In this document: in pieces, positions 24,814 to 31,947 of the stretch
Numbering within the stretch: the stretch's first letter is position 1
Layout: each line of letters begins with the position of its first letter
Source: Hymenobacter taeanensis
Lineage (GTDB): Bacteria > Bacteroidota > Bacteroidia > Cytophagales > Hymenobacteraceae
Direction of reading: 5' to 3'
Assembly: GCF_013137895.1 (NCBI RefSeq)
Contig: NZ_CP053538.1
Span: forward strand, 2,635,001-2,699,000
DNA: 64,000 nt
Translations under genes and position numbers: made by a program
The notes under the pieces: generated by a model
Told to the model about the DNA's origin: nothing
The model's database searches: none
What the model saw: only the letters and a program-made list of their open reading frames with translations

Positions 24814-26748
24814 ATGCGAATAGCCGGCGCCGCCATCAACCAGATACCCTTCGACTGGACCCATAACCTGCGGACCATCCGCGAAGCCATTGAGCAAGCC
24901 AAGGCCTCGGGCGTGGAATTGCTCTGTCTGCCCGAACTGTGCCTTACGGGCTACGGTTGCGAAGACCTGTTTCTGAGCGACTGGCTGCCGCAGTCGGCGC
25001 TGGAGCACCTGCAGCAGGTGCGCCCCTGGACCGACGGTATCTGCGTGGTGATAGGCCTACCCGTGCGCCTCAACCACCGCACGTACAACACCGCCGCCGT
25101 GCTGCGCGATGGGCAGATTCTGGGCTTTGCCGCTAAGCAGTTCCTGGCCAATGATGGTGTGCACTATGAGCCACGTTTTTTTCACCCATGGCCGGCTAGC
25201 GAGACTACCACCGTGCAGTGGGAAGGGGAGGAGTGGACGCTGGGCGACATGATTTTCGAGCATAAAGGCGTAAAGTTCGGTTTTGAGATTTGTGAGGATG
25301 CGTGGCGGCCCGATGATGTGCGGCCCGCTTGCCGCCTTAAGGGCCGGGTGGATATGATTGTGAATCCATCGGCTAGCCACTTTGCGATGAGCAAGACTGA
25401 CCTGCGGTACAAGCTGGTGCTGAATGCCTCTCGCAACTTCAACTGTACTTACCTCTACGCCAACCTGCTCGGCAACGAGGCCGGCCGCATCATCTACGAC
25501 GGTGAGATTCTGGTGGCCCGCAATGGGCACTTGCTGCTGCGCAACCAGCTCATGAGCTTCAAGGAGGTAGACATGGAGTGCGTGGACGTAGACTTCGCCA
25601 CTGAGCAAGCGCGCGCTGAGGAAATACAGCCCTTACCTACCCCCGACGAATACCGCGAGCTAAACCAGGCCTTGAGCCTGGCGCTGTTTGACTACCTGCG
25701 CAAGGCCCGGAGCCGAGGTTTCGTGCTCAGCCTGAGTGGCGGCGCCGACTCCGTGATGTGTGCCGTGGCCGTAGCCGAGCTAGTGCGCTTGGGCACTGCA
25801 GAGCTGGGCACCGCCGAGTTTATGCGCCGGGCGGGCTGCTTTACTGCCGATGACATAGAGCAGCTGGCGGGCCCCGTAGCGCCGGTACCCGACCAGAATG
25901 CGCCCGGCCCCAAGGATGCCTCGCACTCTGAGCCCGACCAGGAGCAGGCCCGCGTGAACCAGATCCTAACAGGCCGTCTGCTCACTTGCGCTTACCAAGG
26001 CACCGTTAACTCCTCCGATGATACCTTCAACTCAGCTAAGGAGCTAGCTGATTCTATTGGAGCAGTGTTCTACAACTGGACTATTGACGACGAAGTGACG
26101 GGCTACGTGGGTAAAATTGAGCACGCCCTTGGCCGTGAATTGACCTGGAAGACCGATGATTTGACGCTGCAGAACATCCAGGCCCGGGTGCGGGCTCCCG
26201 CCATCTGGATGCTGGCCAACATCCAGAATGCTCTATTGATAACCACCTCAAACCGCTCAGAGGCCAGCGTAGGCTATTGCACTATGGATGGTGATACGGC
26301 TGGCTCTATCTCACCTATTGCCGGCGTTGACAAGGCGTTTGTGAAAGATTGGCTGCGGTGGGCCGAAACGGCGCTGAACTACCCGGCTCTGCGCCACGTG
26401 AATGCCCTGCAGCCCACCGCCGAGCTGCGCCCCTTGGAAGACAAGCAGACCGACGAGCGGGACCTGATGCCATACCCGTTGCTCAACCGCATTGAGCGGC
26501 TGGCCTTCTATGACCGGCTCAGCCCGCGCCAGGTTTTCAGTGTGCTGAAAGGCGAGGAATCTGCCACCGACCCGGAGCTGCTGAAAACCTACGTGAAGCG
26601 CTTCTATAGCCTCTGGAGCCGCAACCAGTGGAAGCGTGAGCGGTTTGCCCCAGCCTTCCACCTCGACGACTACAACGTAGACCCGCGCTCGTGGCTGCGT
26701 TTCCCCATTTTGAGCGGCGGCTACACTGAGGAGCTGAACGGGCTGTAG
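24814..26748 (+). CDS. nadE: Glutamine-dependent NAD+ synthetase
   Basis: Last step of NAD synthesis: amidates deamido-NAD using ammonia from glutamine. The 644 residues join an N-terminal nitrilase-type glutaminase (catalytic Glu in LPELCLTGYGCEDL, Lys near GFAAKQFLANDGVHYEP, Cys160 in FEICEDAWRPDD) to a C-terminal NAD synthetase with the ATP PP-loop SLSGGADSVMCAVAV (around residue 305). TTSNRSEASVGYCTMDGDTAG is the ATP/substrate block. The ATG at 24814 gives MRIAGAAINQIPFDW. Monocistronic, ending in a hairpin. Confidence 0.95.
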   Translation: MRIAGAAINQIPFDWTHNLRTIREAIEQAKASGVELLCLPELCLTGYGCEDLFLSDWLPQSALEHLQQVRPWTDGICVVIGLPVRLNHRTYNTAAVLRDGQILGFAAKQFLANDGVHYEPRFFHPWPASETTTVQWEGEEWTLGDMIFEHKGVKFGFEICEDAWRPDDVRPACRLKGRVDMIVNPSASHFAMSKTDLRYKLVLNASRNFNCTYLYANLLGNEAGRIIYDGEILVARNGHLLLRNQLMSFKEVDMECVDVDFATEQARAEEIQPLPTPDEYRELNQALSLALFDYLRKARSRGFVLSLSGGADSVMCAVAVAELVRLGTAELGTAEFMRRAGCFTADDIEQLAGPVAPVPDQNAPGPKDASHSEPDQEQARVNQILTGRLLTCAYQGTVNSSDDTFNSAKELADSIGAVFYNWTIDDEVTGYVGKIEHALGRELTWKTDDLTLQNIQARVRAPAIWMLANIQNALLITTSNRSEASVGYCTMDGDTAGSISPIAGVDKAFVKDWLRWAETALNYPALRHVNALQPTAELRPLEDKQTDERDLMPYPLLNRIERLAFYDRLSPRQVFSVLKGEESATDPELLKTYVKRFYSLWSRNQWKRERFAPAFHLDDYNVDPRSWLRFPILSGGYTEELNGL

Positions 26749-26794
26749 TTGCTTGAGAGATAGTGGCTAGGCTTCTGTGAGAAGGCAATACTGC

Positions 26795-26834
26795 TTTTGT
26801 AGAATACTGTGCTGTAGCTCAGTATTCTACAAAA
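26795..26834. terminator. Terminator-like hairpin after nadE
   Basis: Perfect 15-bp stem TTTTGTAGAATACTG with CAGTATTCTACAAAA and a 10-nt loop, 46 nt after the stop. Confidence 0.7.
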
Positions 26835-26957
26835 AACATAGAAGGGTAGCGCAAGTATTTCGCGTTAATTTGGCCTAAGCAGATGTAACCTCAGTAGTCG
26901 CGGGAAAAACGGGCACTGAGTAGGTGTCGTTTCTATCTTTCTGTTCTCGCTTCGCTG

Positions 26958-27590
26958 GTGTACACCCTTTCATTACCTGCTGCTCGCAGCGTCCTGCCCC
27001 TTGCGCCATACATCCCCGCTTCTGCTGAGGCCGAGTTGGTAGCGCAGCTGCAGCAGGGAAGTGAGGAGGCATTTCGCACGCTGGTAGAACAATACCAACA
27101 TCGTGTTTACCGCACAGTACTGGCCCTGGTACGCTCGCCGGAAGATGCCGAAGACGTAGCGCAGGAAGTATTCGTGGAGGTCTACCAAACTATTGATCGG
27201 TTTCGGAGTGAGGCTGCACTAAGTACCTGGCTGTATCGGCTGGCTACTTCGCGGGCCCTCAAACACCAGCAGCGGCTGCGGGCCCAAAAGCGCTTTGCCT
27301 ATTTCACCAGCTTGCTGGGCCTTAACAACCAAGTGCTGCACGAGCCACCAGATTATGCCCACCCGCAGGCGCAACTAGAGGGGCAGCAGCAGGTAGAGCT
27401 GCTCCGGGCGCATATTGCCCGGTTACCCGGCCAGCAACAAGTGGCCTTTACGTTGCGGCATGAGCAGGAATTGAGCTACGAGGAAATAGCGGCGGTTCTC
27501 AACACCACGGTGCCAGGCGTAGAGTCGCTGCTGTTCCGCGCCCGCAAAACCCTTCGCCATTATCTTTCACTCCCTCCGAACCATGTCTGA
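26958..27590 (+). CDS. ECF-type RNA polymerase sigma factor
   Basis: 210 residues. Region 2: SEEAFRTLVEQYQHRVYRTV, SPEDAEDVAQEVFVEVYQTI and STWLYRLATSRAL. Region 4: LPGQQQVAFTLRHEQELSYE, EIAAVLNTTVPGVESLLFRA and RKTLRHYL. The gene has no ATG start; the frame begins with GTG at 26958, about 17 bp after a -7-like TATCTTTC (26934-26941). It overlaps the next gene by 8 nt, which encodes a small membrane protein of anti-sigma size. The pair looks like a sigma/anti-sigma module. Confidence 0.9.
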   Translation: MYTLSLPAARSVLPLAPYIPASAEAELVAQLQQGSEEAFRTLVEQYQHRVYRTVLALVRSPEDAEDVAQEVFVEVYQTIDRFRSEAALSTWLYRLATSRALKHQQRLRAQKRFAYFTSLLGLNNQVLHEPPDYAHPQAQLEGQQQVELLRAHIARLPGQQQVAFTLRHEQELSYEEIAAVLNTTVPGVESLLFRARKTLRHYLSLPPNHV

Positions 27591-27867
27591 TTCCGCCCCT
27601 CGCCCTACTGCCGACGAAGACTGGGACAACTTACTGCACCAATGGCGCACGCAGCAAACTGCCCAGCCCCAGCCTTTTTTTTATAGTCGGGTACGTGCCC
27701 GGCTCGTCGAGCAAGAATTTAAGGGGCCTCAACCGTTTCCCGTGTGGCTGCGCTGGCCTAGCTACGCCGTTATGCTGGCCATCATACTGATGTTAAGCGG
27801 CGACGGTGCAGTGGAGCGCTCAATTGAGCCTGCTAACCACTATCAAGTCTACCCTGATGGTCGATGA
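27583..27867 (+). CDS. Small single-pass membrane protein, putative anti-sigma partner
   Basis: 94 residues, starting with an ATG that overlaps the end of the sigma-factor gene by 8 nt. Residues 1-60 are hydrophilic and cytoplasmic by prediction (DEDWDNLLHQWRTQQTAQPQ, FYSRVRARLVEQEF). One helix follows (LRWPSYAVMLAIILMLSG), then a short tail. The layout is that of truncated anti-sigma or DUF-type partners; no zinc HxxxCxxC motif is present. The anti-sigma role is inferred from position and topology only. Confidence 0.7.
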   Translation: MSDSAPRPTADEDWDNLLHQWRTQQTAQPQPFFYSRVRARLVEQEFKGPQPFPVWLRWPSYAVMLAIILMLSGDGAVERSIEPANHYQVYPDGR

Positions 27868-27985
27868 GCTCTTTTCCAATGCTGCTAGGCCACCTATCAG
27901 ATTCCGCGCTTGCCTTAATGTTACACTGTAGGCGCAGCTAAAACCGTTTCCGTACTTTCGGGCCTATATTCTTCCTTTTCTGCTT

Positions 27986-28978
27986 ATGAGCTTTCTAAGC
28001 GCCATTCTTTGGAGCCCCGACCCCGACATCGTGAACATCGGGCCACTGACGTTGCGTTGGTATGGATTGTTGTTCATGTCGGGCTTTGTGGTCGGCACGT
28101 TCATCTTGTCGCACGTCTATAAGTCGGAGCGTACGTCGCCGCGGTGGGTTGATGTTATTACCATTTACGTGCTGATTGGTACGGTGCTGGGCGCGCGGCT
28201 AGGCCACGTGTTTTTCTACGACTGGGCTTCCTACAAAGACCAGCCCTGGGAAATTCTGAAGATCTGGCACGGTGGCCTAGCCAGCCACGGTGCCACCATT
28301 GGTATCATCTTCGCCGTATGGCTGTTCAGCCGCAACAACAAGTTTGATGTGCTCTGGACCCTCGACCGCATTGTGCTGGTAGTAGCCGTGGGCGGGGCCC
28401 TCATCCGAATGGGCAACCTGATGAACTCCGAGATTGTAGGCCAGCCGACGGATAAGCCCTGGGCCTTCGTGTTTCCGCGCGATGTGGAGCACCTGCAGCC
28501 TTACAGCCCCGACCAGCCCGTGCCCGAAGGCTCCTACCAGGTGCAACGCACGCGGCAGGCCGATGGCAGCATTAAAGTAGATGCGCAGCCGATGGGCACC
28601 AGCGTAACGCCGGGCTCAGAAGTAGCCGTACCACGCCACCCTACCCAGATTTATGAGTCGCTGTTTTGTGTGTTCCTCTTCGTGCTACTCTACAGTATGT
28701 GGAATCGTACCAAAGAGCGCACCCCCCGCGGCCAGCTATTTGGGCTGTTTGTAGTGCTCTTGTTCTCCTTCCGCTTCTTGGTAGAGTTCCTGAAGGAAGA
28801 TCAAGTGGCTTTCGAGAAAGGCATGACCCTGAATATGGGCCAGTGGCTGAGCATTCCGTTGGTGTTTATAGGGCTATATGTGTTCTGGCGTGCCGGCAAA
28901 AACCCGAATAACCCCTACGGCTACGCCCCCCGTGATTTAGGCCAGGAGGAAGCCAAGGAGGCCATTACAAGCCGCTAG
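27986..28978 (+). CDS. lgt: Phosphatidylglycerol-prolipoprotein diacylglyceryl transferase
   Basis: Lgt adds diacylglycerol to the lipobox Cys of prolipoproteins, the first lipoprotein maturation step, at the inner membrane. The 330 residues form about seven helices. Conserved blocks are LRWYGLLFMSGFVVG, the His segment HGGLASHGATIG, GGALIRMGNLMNSEIVGQPT (E. coli GRxGNFxN region), and HPTQIYESLFC with the essential Tyr. A periplasmic insert (about residues 165-215) makes it longer than E. coli Lgt. The window has several of its substrates (lipoproteins at 18521, 30483, 56728 and 63403). Stop TAG lies in CTAGGCC. Confidence 0.94.
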   Translation: MSFLSAILWSPDPDIVNIGPLTLRWYGLLFMSGFVVGTFILSHVYKSERTSPRWVDVITIYVLIGTVLGARLGHVFFYDWASYKDQPWEILKIWHGGLASHGATIGIIFAVWLFSRNNKFDVLWTLDRIVLVVAVGGALIRMGNLMNSEIVGQPTDKPWAFVFPRDVEHLQPYSPDQPVPEGSYQVQRTRQADGSIKVDAQPMGTSVTPGSEVAVPRHPTQIYESLFCVFLFVLLYSMWNRTKERTPRGQLFGLFVVLLFSFRFLVEFLKEDQVAFEKGMTLNMGQWLSIPLVFIGLYVFWRAGKNPNNPYGYAPRDLGQEEAKEAITSR

Positions 28979-29007
28979 GCCAGTCCCTGCAAGCAGTTAA
29001 TAAGAAA

Positions 29008-29101
29008 CGTCATGCTGAGCGGAGTCGAAGCATCTCTACCACTGGCTAACCAAGTGGCCTAGAGAAGCGGTAGAGATGCTTCGGCTGCGCTCAGCATGAC
29101 G
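29008..29101. repeat. REP-like inverted repeat (cgtcatgctgagcg family)
   Basis: Two 33-nt arms, 29008-29040 and 29069-29101, are reverse complements with only two mismatches. They read CGTCATGCTGAGCG at the outer edge and TCTCTACC at the inner edge. The 28-nt centre holds a GGCCTAG motif. A degraded relative follows (CTCGACAAGCTCGACATGAC, 29133-29152) and another lies at 61485-61530. No gene is visible in the 28979-29224 gap. Confidence 0.75.
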
Positions 29102-29165
29102 GTCAAATTATCGACGTCAGCACGCGAGATGTCTCGACAAGCTCGACATGACGAACTTTAAACAT

Positions 29166-29201
29166 AAAAGCCCCCGCGCTCAGCTGAGTGCGGGGGCTTT
29201 T
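29166..29201 (-). terminator. fba terminator
   Basis: 18-bp palindromic stem, AAAAGCCCCCGCGCTCAG with CTGAGTGCGGGGGCTTTT (one wobble), just after the fba stop on the minus strand. Confidence 0.85.
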
Positions 29202-29224
29202 TCTGTAGCTAAGTTCTAGGCCAC

Positions 29225-30313
29225 TTAGGGGCGCTTACCTACGGCGTTGAGGTCTTCGAAGGCCGACTTCAAACGGGCAATGAAGGTCTTCTCACCCTCG
29301 CGCAGCCATACGCGGGGGTCGTAGTACTTCTTGTTGGGCGAGTCCTCACCGTTGGGGTTGCCAATCTGGCTCTGTAGGAAGCCTTCGTTCTTCTGGTAGT
29401 AGTTCTTGATACCATCCCAGAACGCCCACTGCAGGTCGGTGTCAATGTTCATCTTGATGGCACCGTAGCTGATAGCCTCGCGAATTTCCTCCTGCGAAGA
29501 GCCCGAACCGCCGTGGAATACGAAGTTGATGGGGCGCTCCTCCGTCAGGTTGAATTTCTCTTTCACGAAGTCCTGAGAGTTTTTCAGGATAACGGGCTGC
29601 AGTTTCACGTTGCCGGGCTTGTACACGCCGTGTACGTTACCGAAAGCCGCCGCAATAGTGAAGCGCGAGCTGATTTTGCTGAGCTCCTCGTAGGCGTAGG
29701 CCACTTCCGAAGGCTGGGTATAGAGCTTACTGGAATCAACATCGGAGTTGTCTACGCCGTCTTCCTCGCCGCCGGTAACACCTAGCTCGATTTCCAGCGT
29801 CATTCCCATCTTATCCATCCGCTTCAGGTATTCCTTGCAGATCTCGATGTTCTCCTCAATCGGCTCCTCCGAGAGGTCGAGCATGTGCGAGCTGTACAGG
29901 GGCTGACCGTACTGAGCGAAGTGCTTCTCACCAGCTTCCAGCAAGCCATCAATCCAGGTCAGCAGCTTCTTGGCAGCGTGGTCAGTGTGCAGAATTACGG
30001 GCACGCCGTACGCCTCAGCCATCAGGTGCACGTGCTGCGCGCCCGAGATGCCGCCAGCAATACTCGCTTGTTGCTGGTCGTTAGGGAGACCTTTACCCGC
30101 AAAGAACTGGGCACCACCATTAGAAAACTGGATGATAACCGGCGAGTTCAGGTCGCGGGCGGCTTCCAGCACACCGTTCACCGTGTCGGTGCCGGTTACG
30201 TTCACGGCGGGCAAGGCAAAGTTGTTGGCCTTGGCGTATTCGAAGAGCTGCTGCACTTCGTCGCCGTGCAGCACACCGGCGCGTAGGCCAGTAAGAGTGG
30301 ATTGTTCAGCCAT
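29225..30313 (-). CDS. fbaA: Class II fructose-bisphosphate aldolase
   Basis: Zinc-dependent cleavage/condensation of fructose 1,6-bisphosphate in glycolysis and gluconeogenesis. The 362 residues contain the start GVLHGDEVQQLFEYAKANNFALPAVNVTGTD, the zinc/catalytic region VILHTDHAAKKLL, GVTGGEEDGVDN, AFGNVHGVYKPGNVKL, FVFHGGSGSS and INMDIDTDLQWAFW-like NIDTDLQWAFWDGI. This is the E. coli FbaA-like (class IIA) length. The ATG at 30313 gives MAEQSTLTGLRAGVLHG. A -7 element lies about 60 bp upstream. Monocistronic. Confidence 0.96.
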   Translation of the reverse strand: MAEQSTLTGLRAGVLHGDEVQQLFEYAKANNFALPAVNVTGTDTVNGVLEAARDLNSPVIIQFSNGGAQFFAGKGLPNDQQQASIAGGISGAQHVHLMAEAYGVPVILHTDHAAKKLLTWIDGLLEAGEKHFAQYGQPLYSSHMLDLSEEPIEENIEICKEYLKRMDKMGMTLEIELGVTGGEEDGVDNSDVDSSKLYTQPSEVAYAYEELSKISSRFTIAAAFGNVHGVYKPGNVKLQPVILKNSQDFVKEKFNLTEERPINFVFHGGSGSSQEEIREAISYGAIKMNIDTDLQWAFWDGIKNYYQKNEGFLQSQIGNPNGEDSPNKKYYDPRVWLREGEKTFIARLKSAFEDLNAVGKRP

Positions 30314-30373
30314 ATGCTGGGGGATGATGACGCGGAACAGGGGAAGGCCGCGCCGGGTTTCGGAATCAGAAGC

Positions 30374-30381
30374 CAAACTTA
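30374..30381 (-). promoter_or_regulatory. Promoter -7 element of fba
   Basis: TAAGTTTG on the minus strand matches TAnnTTTG; predicted leader about 55 nt. No TTTG at 19-20 bp. Confidence 0.45.
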
Positions 30382-30482
30382 AGGAAAAGAACAGGGCCTA
30401 TCCACAGCTTAACAAGCATAGGGGGTAAAACCTTTCTGCTCATTTGCCATGATTAGGCCCCGATAGTACGAAATAGTGGCTT

Positions 30483-31364
30483 TTAGAACGCGTATTCGTA
30501 CAGAGAACCTTGCTCACTGCTGATATAGAGAGTGTTATCATCTGTGAAAGCGGCCCCTTCGGTTTGGCCTGTCCCTTTGAGGGAAATTTGATGAGGTTTT
30601 GCTTTCAGCAGATCAGCGAGGCTGTTGCCCTCCAGTACAAACATTTCCTGCCGGCCCAGCAGCACCAGGCGGCGGCCGTTGGGGCTCAAGGCTGCATCCG
30701 TTACCTCACCCGGAATAGCCAGCTTGGTAAGGAGCTTGGCCGTATAAGAACCCGGTTGGTCGGGTACGGTATATACCTTGCTAGTAGAGGACTGAGCCCG
30801 GTCCTTGGTAAACAGGTAAATCTGGCCTTGGTGCCACAAGGTGGCTTCGCAGTCAAAATTCCGCTCGCTCTTAGAGGGCGGGAAATCCTTCTGATCGGGG
30901 TACTTAAGATGGATATCGGCTACCTGGTTGGGCGCTTCGGGCTTCAGGCGGTGAATGACCAGGTTCTTGCGGTTATTGTTGTTGTTGCCCACGTCGCCGA
31001 TGTACACGTAGCCTTTATCGTCGCGCGTCACGCTCTCCCAATCGAAGCTGTCGGTCTGCACCTCAATTTCTTCCAGCAGCTTGCCTTTAGTGTCAATCTT
31101 GTAAAGAATAGCGCGGTTGCCATCGTCGCCGTGCGTGTAGAAGGAGCCCGGCTGGCCGGTAAGGGCTAAGCCTGAGCTTTCAGGCACCTGATCCAGGGTG
31201 CCCACTCGATTCAGGTTTTCAACGTCGGCATCCTTCTTCGATTTCTTGCCTTTTTTCTTGCCGGATTTCTCCTGCTTTTCGGGTTGATTTCCGGTTTGAG
31301 CTTCGGAGCAGCTGCCACTCAAAAGAGAGCCGGCGAAGAGGGTAGCAAGAAATAGAACGCGCAT
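30483..31364 (-). CDS. Lipoprotein, probable beta-propeller (SdiA-regulated/esterase-like type)
   Basis: 293 residues. The start at 31364 gives MRVLFLATLFAGSLLSGSC, a signal peptide with lipobox LSGSC. A Lys-rich stretch follows (EKQEKSGKKKGKKSKKD). The rest is a run of short beta-rich units of propeller type (GTLDQVPESSGLALTG, GSFYTHGDDGNRAILYKID, WESVTRDDKGYVYIGDVGNN, ERNFDCEATLWHQGQIYLFT, VTDAALSPNGRRLVLLGRQE, TEGAAFTDDNTLYISSEQGS). No catalytic motif is clear. Upstream start codons would destroy the signal peptide. Function unknown. Confidence 0.82.
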   Translation of the reverse strand: MRVLFLATLFAGSLLSGSCSEAQTGNQPEKQEKSGKKKGKKSKKDADVENLNRVGTLDQVPESSGLALTGQPGSFYTHGDDGNRAILYKIDTKGKLLEEIEVQTDSFDWESVTRDDKGYVYIGDVGNNNNNRKNLVIHRLKPEAPNQVADIHLKYPDQKDFPPSKSERNFDCEATLWHQGQIYLFTKDRAQSSTSKVYTVPDQPGSYTAKLLTKLAIPGEVTDAALSPNGRRLVLLGRQEMFVLEGNSLADLLKAKPHQISLKGTGQTEGAAFTDDNTLYISSEQGSLYEYAF

Positions 31365-31452
31365 ACAGAGCAATAATGTCAGAAAATAAAGCCGCAGTAA
31401 CCCTAAGGCCACAGCCGCACACGGGCACCTTATACGGTGATTAAGTGAATAA

Positions 31453-31574
31453 GTGATTTAGTAAAATGGCCAAGGCCTGTCATTGCGAGCAGATGGGGCA
31501 ACAAGCCAGTGTTGAAGTAAGAACAGAACAGTACCGCTTCGGTCCCTCTCCAACTCACCGTTTTACTGCATCAC
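31453..31574. repeat. Inverted repeat between the lipoprotein and yidD
   Basis: Left arm 31453-31469 and right arm 31558-31574 pair at 13 of 17 positions (GTGAT..AGTAAAA). The right arm overlaps the yidD stop. The centre holds TGTCATTGCGAGC (31479-31491), a unit that recurs at 57382. Confidence 0.5.
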
Positions 31575-31792
31575 GGTACTGGGTCGTAGCCGCTGCCGCC
31601 CCAGGGATGGCAGCGGCTGATGCGACGTAAGGCCAGCTGGCCGCCGCGCCAGGGGCCATATTTATGAATGGCCTGCACGGCATAAGCGGAGCAGGTGGGC
31701 GTATAGCGGCAGCTGGCCGGTGTGAGGGGCGAAATCAGGTGGCGGTACACCCAGAGCAGGCCTAGCAGTAGCTGGCGGAACAGGTACGACAT
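31571..31792 (-). CDS. yidD: Membrane protein insertion efficiency factor YidD
   Basis: 73 residues. YidD assists the YidC insertase at the inner membrane. Family blocks are [35 protein letters not shown] and the C-terminal [17 protein letters not shown] (conserved Cys and the GGxDPVP end). The ATG at 31792 gives [17 protein letters not shown], the usual length. It is not next to yidC or rnpA here. Confidence 0.93.
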   Translation of the reverse strand: MSYLFRQLLLGLLWVYRHLISPLTPASCRYTPTCSAYAVQAIHKYGPWRGGQLALRRISRCHPWGGSGYDPVP

Positions 31793-31947
31793 ATCAGCAA
31801 ATAACCACAACCTGCCCCGAATGATTGCAGTCGTGGCCATACACCACTGCAGCTGGGGCTGCTAAGCCAACAGCCGAGTACTAGGCTTTTTGTAGATTCG
31901 CAAACTGGCCTAGCCAACTAGTTCCCTTTCCTCAACCCACCCTTACT

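Noticed and set aside
29008..29101. A CRISPR repeat pair
   Set aside because: There are only two arms in inverted orientation, no regular spacers and no cas genes.
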